This document shows positions 6,533 through 7,367 of a DNA stretch of 7,367 nucleotides, piece after piece; position 1 is the stretch's first letter; every line of letters starts with the position of its first letter. The notes under the pieces were generated by a model. That model saw only the letters and a program-made list of their open reading frames with translations, was not told the DNA's origin and searched no databases. A program made the position numbers and the translations under genes. The stretch comes from CAYSCZ01 sp964429655. Lineage in GTDB: Bacteria; Bacteroidota; Bacteroidia; Cytophagales; Cyclobacteriaceae. Location: the NCBI GenBank assembly GCA_964429655.1, contig CAYSCZ010000095.1, positions 1 to 7,367 on the forward strand, in the 5' to 3' direction.

Positions 6533-6587
6533 GATGCCTGAGACTAAAATTTAAATCTTAAAACAATGTACAGAAGAGGAGATATAA

Positions 6588-6644
6588 ATGCTATTTAGAA
6601 ACAAAGATATTCGTGTTAGATTTCTTTTACTTAACATAATATAA
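6588..6644 (+). CDS. Possible 18-codon peptide with strong ribosome site
   Basis: AGAGGAG (6574-6580) ends 7 bases before the ATG, the clearest Shine-Dalgarno in the window. The frame, MLFRNKDIRVRFLLLNII, is basic and then hydrophobic and ends in TAA. Bacteroidota seldom rely on such sites, so it may be the preserved start of a lost gene or a leader peptide. I do not recognise the peptide, and chance remains possible. Confidence 0.2.
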   Translation: MLFRNKDIRVRFLLLNII

Positions 6645-6661
6645 ATTATAAAACAAAGCTA

Positions 6662-6750
6662 GTGATTTGCGGTCCGTCAGCCGACGGATTAATATCAGTT
6701 ATCGGACGTCAGTACGATAACGGTAATGATTTTATGTTAAAGCAAATCAC
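6662..6750. repeat. Three-stem foldable structure
   Basis: A perfect 9-bp outer stem, GTGATTTGC (6662-6670) with GCAAATCAC (6742-6750), encloses two perfect hairpins: TCCGTC-AGCC-GACGGA (6673-6688) and GTTATCG (6698-6704) with CGATAAC (6715-6721), the latter looping out a GACGTC palindrome. Together they can form a three-way junction. It could be a structured RNA or the folded end of a mobile element; it is not a tRNA. Confidence 0.55.
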
Positions 6751-6794
6751 GGCTCTCACACAACCTCATTGCTTATATAATGATATTATGTTAA

Positions 6795-6807
6795 CCAGCA
6801 AAGCTGG
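6795..6807. repeat. Small hairpin
   Basis: CCAGC-AAA-GCTGG is a perfect 5-bp stem with a 3-base loop. No T run follows, so it is not a standard terminator. Confidence 0.5.
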
Positions 6808-6842
6808 ACGATTTCGATTCTGCATCTGTTGTTTGCTTTCTT

Positions 6843-6859
6843 GCCCGCTAATGGCGGGC
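6843..6859. repeat. GC-rich hairpin A, before the GC-rich block
   Basis: GCCCGC-TAATG-GCGGGC has a perfect 6-bp stem and a 5-base loop. It shares stem core, loop length and flanking bases with the hairpin at 7015-7031. TTGTTATATAA follows on the plus strand, which is weakly terminator-like. Confidence 0.6.
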
Positions 6860-6886
6860 TTGTTATATAATTAGCCGTAATATTAA

Positions 6887-6951
6887 CCGAGCCGACGTTT
6901 CGGTAGCCGCTCGGCCAGCGCACAAACCGCAGCGGCGGACCGTCCTGCGCT
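6887..6951. repeat. Nested GC-rich inverted repeats
   Basis: Two adjacent stem-loops are visible. CCGAGC (6887-6892) pairs with GCTCGG (6909-6914) around an inner CGA/TCG. AGCGCA (6917-6922) pairs with TGCGCT (6946-6951) around an inner CCGC-AGCG-GCGG. The composition is far from that of the neighbouring genes, which suggests a foreign or structure-constrained sequence. Confidence 0.5.
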
Positions 6952-7014
6952 CTGCCGTGCCCTGTCCAAACGACTAGGCGCCCCCGGCTATTAATAGTTT
7001 TCCCCAACGCTCTT

Positions 7015-7031
7015 TCCCGCTTGTGGCGGGA
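7015..7031. repeat. GC-rich hairpin B, after the GC-rich block
   Basis: TCCCGC-TTGTG-GCGGGA has a perfect 6-bp stem and a 5-base loop, the same design as the hairpin at 6843-6859. Both are preceded by GCT and then a short CT/TT-rich stretch and followed by a TT dinucleotide one base after the stem. Confidence 0.6.
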
Positions 7032-7207
7032 TTACCAGCCCTAAGCAAGAGAATCCCAGGCAAAGGATATCGTTCTATTTGGAAGTATTCTGTACCAATG
7101 TTCGATTCGATCTCAAATATTGAATTCTCAGGTGTTAGGATTTTGCCTGTGATACACTTGCAAGCCAACGCTCTGTCTGGCTCACAGCACAAGCCATCAA
7201 GTAGCAC

Positions 7208-7253
7208 GTCATTGCGAGGAACCTTTGCGTAGCATTGGTGACGTGGCAATCTC
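7208..7253. repeat. REP-like palindromic element (GTCATTGCGAGG type)
   Basis: The stretch starts GTCATTGCGAGGA and closes with GACGTGGCAATCTC, so ATTGC and GCAAT face each other about 30 bases apart. Short palindromic repeats beginning GTCATTGCGAG and ending in GCAATC are known from many bacterial genomes as extragenic interspersed repeats; I recognise it from that pattern and not from a search. The inner part is less symmetric here, so this copy may be degenerate. Confidence 0.6.
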
Positions 7254-7330
7254 CTTGCTACTGGCAGAATAGCTCACTTGGTTTCTCTCTTTTATCTGTG
7301 TTCGCTGTATGCCCTCATGCCGGGCAGGCA

Positions 7331-7358
7331 AATACTTTTTTCATTGAAAAAAAGTATT
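7331..7358. repeat. Long AT-rich hairpin at window end
   Basis: AATACTTTTTT (7331-7341) pairs perfectly with AAAAAAGTATT (7348-7358) around a CATTGA loop. It could act as a terminator in either direction because of its T and A runs, or be part of a Bacteroidota interspersed repeat. Just before it, TGCCC (7308-7312) and GGGCA (7320-7324) form a second short stem. Confidence 0.5.
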
Positions 7359-7367
7359 CAAAAATTC

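Larger units (their letters stand above)
6533..7367. other. 835-bp gene-poor region rich in inverted repeats
   Basis: No open frame here has a credible start, ribosome site and recognisable product. The region instead carries at least eight separate inverted repeats, listed individually below. Base composition shifts sharply: the flanks are AT-rich, while 6887-6986 is about 72% G+C by hand count. Two hairpins of the same design (6843-6859 and 7015-7031) bracket that GC-rich block. The whole looks like one or more interspersed structured repeats or a noncoding RNA locus; the sequence alone does not decide between them. Confidence 0.6.

Noticed and set aside
6662..6750. tRNA gene
   Set aside because: The cloverleaf-like fold has only two inner arms and lacks the conserved D-arm and TpsiC bases. 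A TTCGATTCGA string at 7102-7111 is not in a position to complete one.
6843..7060. Integron attC sites
   Set aside because: I looked for the paired RYYYAAC / GTTRRRY core boxes around the hairpins and found no properly placed pair; no integrase or cassette-sized frames are present.
6974..7249. 91-codon open frame on the minus strand, and an overlapping 73-codon one at 6786-7007
   Set aside because: Both run through the hairpins and the GC-rich block, have no ribosome site, and encode no recognised domain. Their amino acid strings follow the inverted-repeat sequence. I regard them as chance frames in a noncoding repeat.
1..7367. CRISPR array or defence system
   Set aside because: No regularly spaced direct repeats with unique spacers and no cas, toxin-antitoxin, restriction or reverse transcriptase gene were found.

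Overview
The window looks like chromosomal, accessory-type sequence from a member of the Bacteroidota, probably Cytophagales or a related marine or soil group. This is inferred from the moderate to low GC, the near absence of strong Shine-Dalgarno sites, an S9 peptidase with an '...AQ' signal peptide end, a MacB/FtsX-type permease remnant ending in the usual 'NPVE-L' tail, and a lipoprotein GH2-type TIM-barrel enzyme. No marker gene fixes the genus.

Layout. Positions 1-55 are the end of a 165-bp palindromic miniature transposable element (MITE). Its tip supplies the first codons of a small membrane-anchored winged-helix-like protein (42-359, +). A full-length secreted S9 peptidase follows, convergent (363-2366, -). 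Behind it lies the decayed C-terminus of an ABC-transporter permease (2444-2914, -), then about 450 bp of AT-rich sequence without a gene. A dead helical-repeat gene (3370-3815, +) is split by a second MITE copy (3522-3686). An intact CIA30-family protein (3828-4379, +) comes next. A two-TM, PH-like-domain gene on the minus strand (5162 to 4552) is split by a third MITE copy (4667-4831). A lipoprotein glycosidase (5222-6532, +) is the last gene. The final 835 bp hold no credible gene but many hairpins, including a block of about 100 bp at roughly 70% GC.

The main discovery is the MITE family. Two complete copies are 165 bp long and differ at 5 positions; the third, in opposite orientation, is identical over the 55 bp visible. 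The ends are CCCAG...CTGGG, almost the whole length is an imperfect palindrome, and a 5-bp target duplication (TTAAA) flanks copy 2 exactly and copy 3 at 4 of 5 bases. Copies 2 and 3 lie inside genes. Removing copy 3 plus one target copy restores a 146-codon reading frame that is otherwise undamaged, so that insertion is probably recent. The element has no transposase and must be moved by one encoded elsewhere.

The genes do not form an obvious pathway. The S9 peptidase and the glycosidase are exported degradative enzymes, and the CIA30 protein may also be exported or may assist assembly. The rest of the window is dominated by mobile-element activity and gene decay.
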